Assembly (NCBI RefSeq): GCF_047496725.1
Contig: NC_132972.1
Coordinates: forward strand, 9,287,501 to 9,351,500
Length of the DNA stretch: 64,000 nucleotides
Source: Anoplolepis gracilipes
Taxonomy: Eukaryota > Arthropoda > Insecta > Hymenoptera > Formicidae
Direction: 5' to 3'
The notes beneath the pieces were generated by a model that made no database searches, was not told the origin of the DNA, and worked only from the letters and a program-made list of their open reading frames with translations. Of this stretch, positions 62,267 through 64,000 are shown piece by piece; positions within the stretch are counted from its first letter, which is position 1; every line of letters starts with the position of its first letter. A program made the translations under genes and the position numbers.

Positions 62267-64000
62267 AAAGATATTTTTTTCATATGATTTTCTTTCCAAG
62301 TAATTATAGTTTTAAAAAATCTTCATTATTATTTGTGTACATAATGAACTCAACTCGAAATATTGATATTTTCTGAATAAATATGTCAATACATATTGAA
62401 TTTTTTAAAATTACAGTTTATCCATTTATTAATTTATGTATACATATACTATAACTGGCCTTGCCTTCCTTTTTGTGATCCTTTTTTGTGATTTAGCAAA
62501 TGTTTGTTTAGGTATAACAATATATGTAAACTTTAGATATTTCTCATTATGAGAAATAATTTACTGATAGTTCTTATTAATTTATTGATATTGGTTGGAC
62601 TTGAAGATATTTTTTCCATAGATTAAGATTCTTATAAAGCAATATTTTTCTTTATTGTTTTATTAATATGATTAGACTCAAAAGAAAGGAAAAAGAACTT
62701 GGTAGTAATCAATCAATATGAAATGAAAATCCCGTTGTCTACATATATTTTCCATTTAGCATTCTAAAAACTAGGAAGGCACATAGTATTATATATGCTT
62801 CACACAGGATTTTATTCTTTCAATATCTCTCGGTCGGTAATTTTTATCCTTACGAGATAGGACAACAATGATGTGGTATAACTTATATAATTCTCTCTAA
62901 TTATCTTATTATATATAACGTGTACATAAGAAATGTATTTAAAATCAACTGTTATTATATCATTTACTTTCTGGAACATGCATGGTTCAATTCAACATTT
63001 TGATACTTTGCTGTATCTGATTATATATTCAATTTCTTCTTTATTTTTTTCTATTAATCCATGATTTTCTTTTCTTTTAATGCAAATTTTTGTTTTTCTT
63101 TTATCATAGTTTTATTTTTGCTTTATTATTTTTCACAAATAATTAAAATTTGACGCATCTCATGTAAATGATATTACTAAAAGTGTTATTCTATAAATAA
63201 TACAAGAAGCAAACATAACAATTATTTCATAATCATAGCATCTACTTATGCATAAAATATTAAAGAAAAGGAAAAGATTAATCAAATTGCTGTTAATGGT
63301 GCTTGTAAGACTTAAAAAATTTGTTAAAGCCTGGACGGATTAAGCTAATTTTACTGTGATTTATTTGTTTAAACTTAAATAATTTTTGGCGTATAAAATT
63401 GTCTTTATATTGTGAATCGCCCAATGTTCATTTCAGTTTTTGCAGTTATAAGTTCTTTTATTAAGAAAGGCTTCAACTATTGTTATGTAGTTTATCGCAC
63501 GATATTCAAAATCTTTCCTATGTTTTGTAAGAGAATAATAACTGTTTGGTATTCTTGATATTTGTTGTTTAAGATATTTCAATAGTACTAAAGAATATCT
63601 TCATGTTCTTTTCGATTCTCTCTCTCTTTTTCTCTATCTCGCAAAAACTTTCTTTCAAAAAAAGTCGTTGTTCAGTTTCATACAGTATAATCGTTTACCA
63701 GAAATATTCTGAGTGTGTATATGTACGTGTATGTGTGTGACGGATTTTACTAGTGTCACATACAATTATTATATTGTCACATATATATGTATATTTAATT
63801 TCATATTAACATGGTATAATATTTTCCGCACAATGCGATATTCATAACTATAACTTTTCATGATTCAATTTTCAATTTTTAATTCTGCATTTCAAAATAA
63901 AAAAGACAAAACAGCATATTCGAACTAACGTAAATCTAGACGCATGTACTTTATTATAATTATTAATGAAATCAATACATATCGTGGATGTTTCGGCCCT
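62267..64000. other. RRP15 3' UTR and gene-free right edge
   Basis: A poly(A) signal lies at 62376-62381, then AT-rich sequence with T-runs and no open frame of note. Confidence 0.5.
62376..62381 (+). terminator. Poly(A) signal candidate for RRP15
   Basis: AATAAA 110 bases after the stop codon. Confidence 0.6.

Noticed and set aside
1..64000. CRISPR arrays, bacterial operons, rRNA or tRNA genes
   Set aside because: None recognised; the DNA is clearly eukaryotic with spliceosomal introns.

Overview
The window is AT-rich eukaryotic nuclear DNA with short AT-rich introns, many TA microsatellites and many small fold-back transposons. The encoded proteins (TIM21, ENY2, NEDD8, COG4, PRPF39, a cystatin-cathepsin, RRP15 and a BTB-zinc-finger factor) point to an insect. 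A hymenopteran such as an ant is my best guess from protein style and base composition, but this is inference. I assembled gene models by hand, exon by exon, using splice sites, reading-frame continuity and family alignment from memory.

Layout from left to right: a doubtful minus-strand exon at the left edge; TIMM21 (minus, 2.9-3.8 kb); ENY2 (plus, 5.0-5.5 kb); NEDD8 (plus, 6.1-7.5 kb); one large minus-strand BTB/POZ transcription-factor gene with coding exons from 8.6 to 41.6 kb; COG4 (plus, 43.1-46.3 kb); PRPF39 (plus, 47.3-53.1 kb); a multi-cystatin cathepsin F-like protease (minus, 55.5-60.0 kb); and RRP15 (plus, 61.2-62.3 kb). The last 1.7 kb shows no gene.

The most interesting object is the BTB locus. 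Three common exons encode the BTB domain and a linker, and the linker ends in phase 1. An optional 60-nt exon, itself phase 1 on both sides, follows. At least seven alternative last exons are strung out over 26 kb, all on the same strand and each with a phase-1 acceptor. Five encode a pair of C2H2 fingers. Two instead encode a cysteine/histidine cluster resembling the C-terminal zinc ribbon of piggyBac transposases. The gene therefore looks like a lola/mod(mdg4)/broad-style isoform generator whose DNA-binding modules include two apparently captured from piggyBac elements. Two TTAA-flanked piggyBac-type MITEs lie in the same gene.

The other genes are housekeeping functions: mitochondrial import, SAGA/TREX-2, neddylation, Golgi tethering, splicing, lysosomal proteolysis and ribosome assembly. 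I see no operon-like functional link among them beyond shared head-to-head promoter regions (BTB/COG4 and cathepsin/RRP15). Smaller oddities are a GC-AG intron in NEDD8, a 14-nt candidate poison microexon in PRPF39, a 300-bp inverted repeat carrying a hammerhead-like core, and several MITE families.
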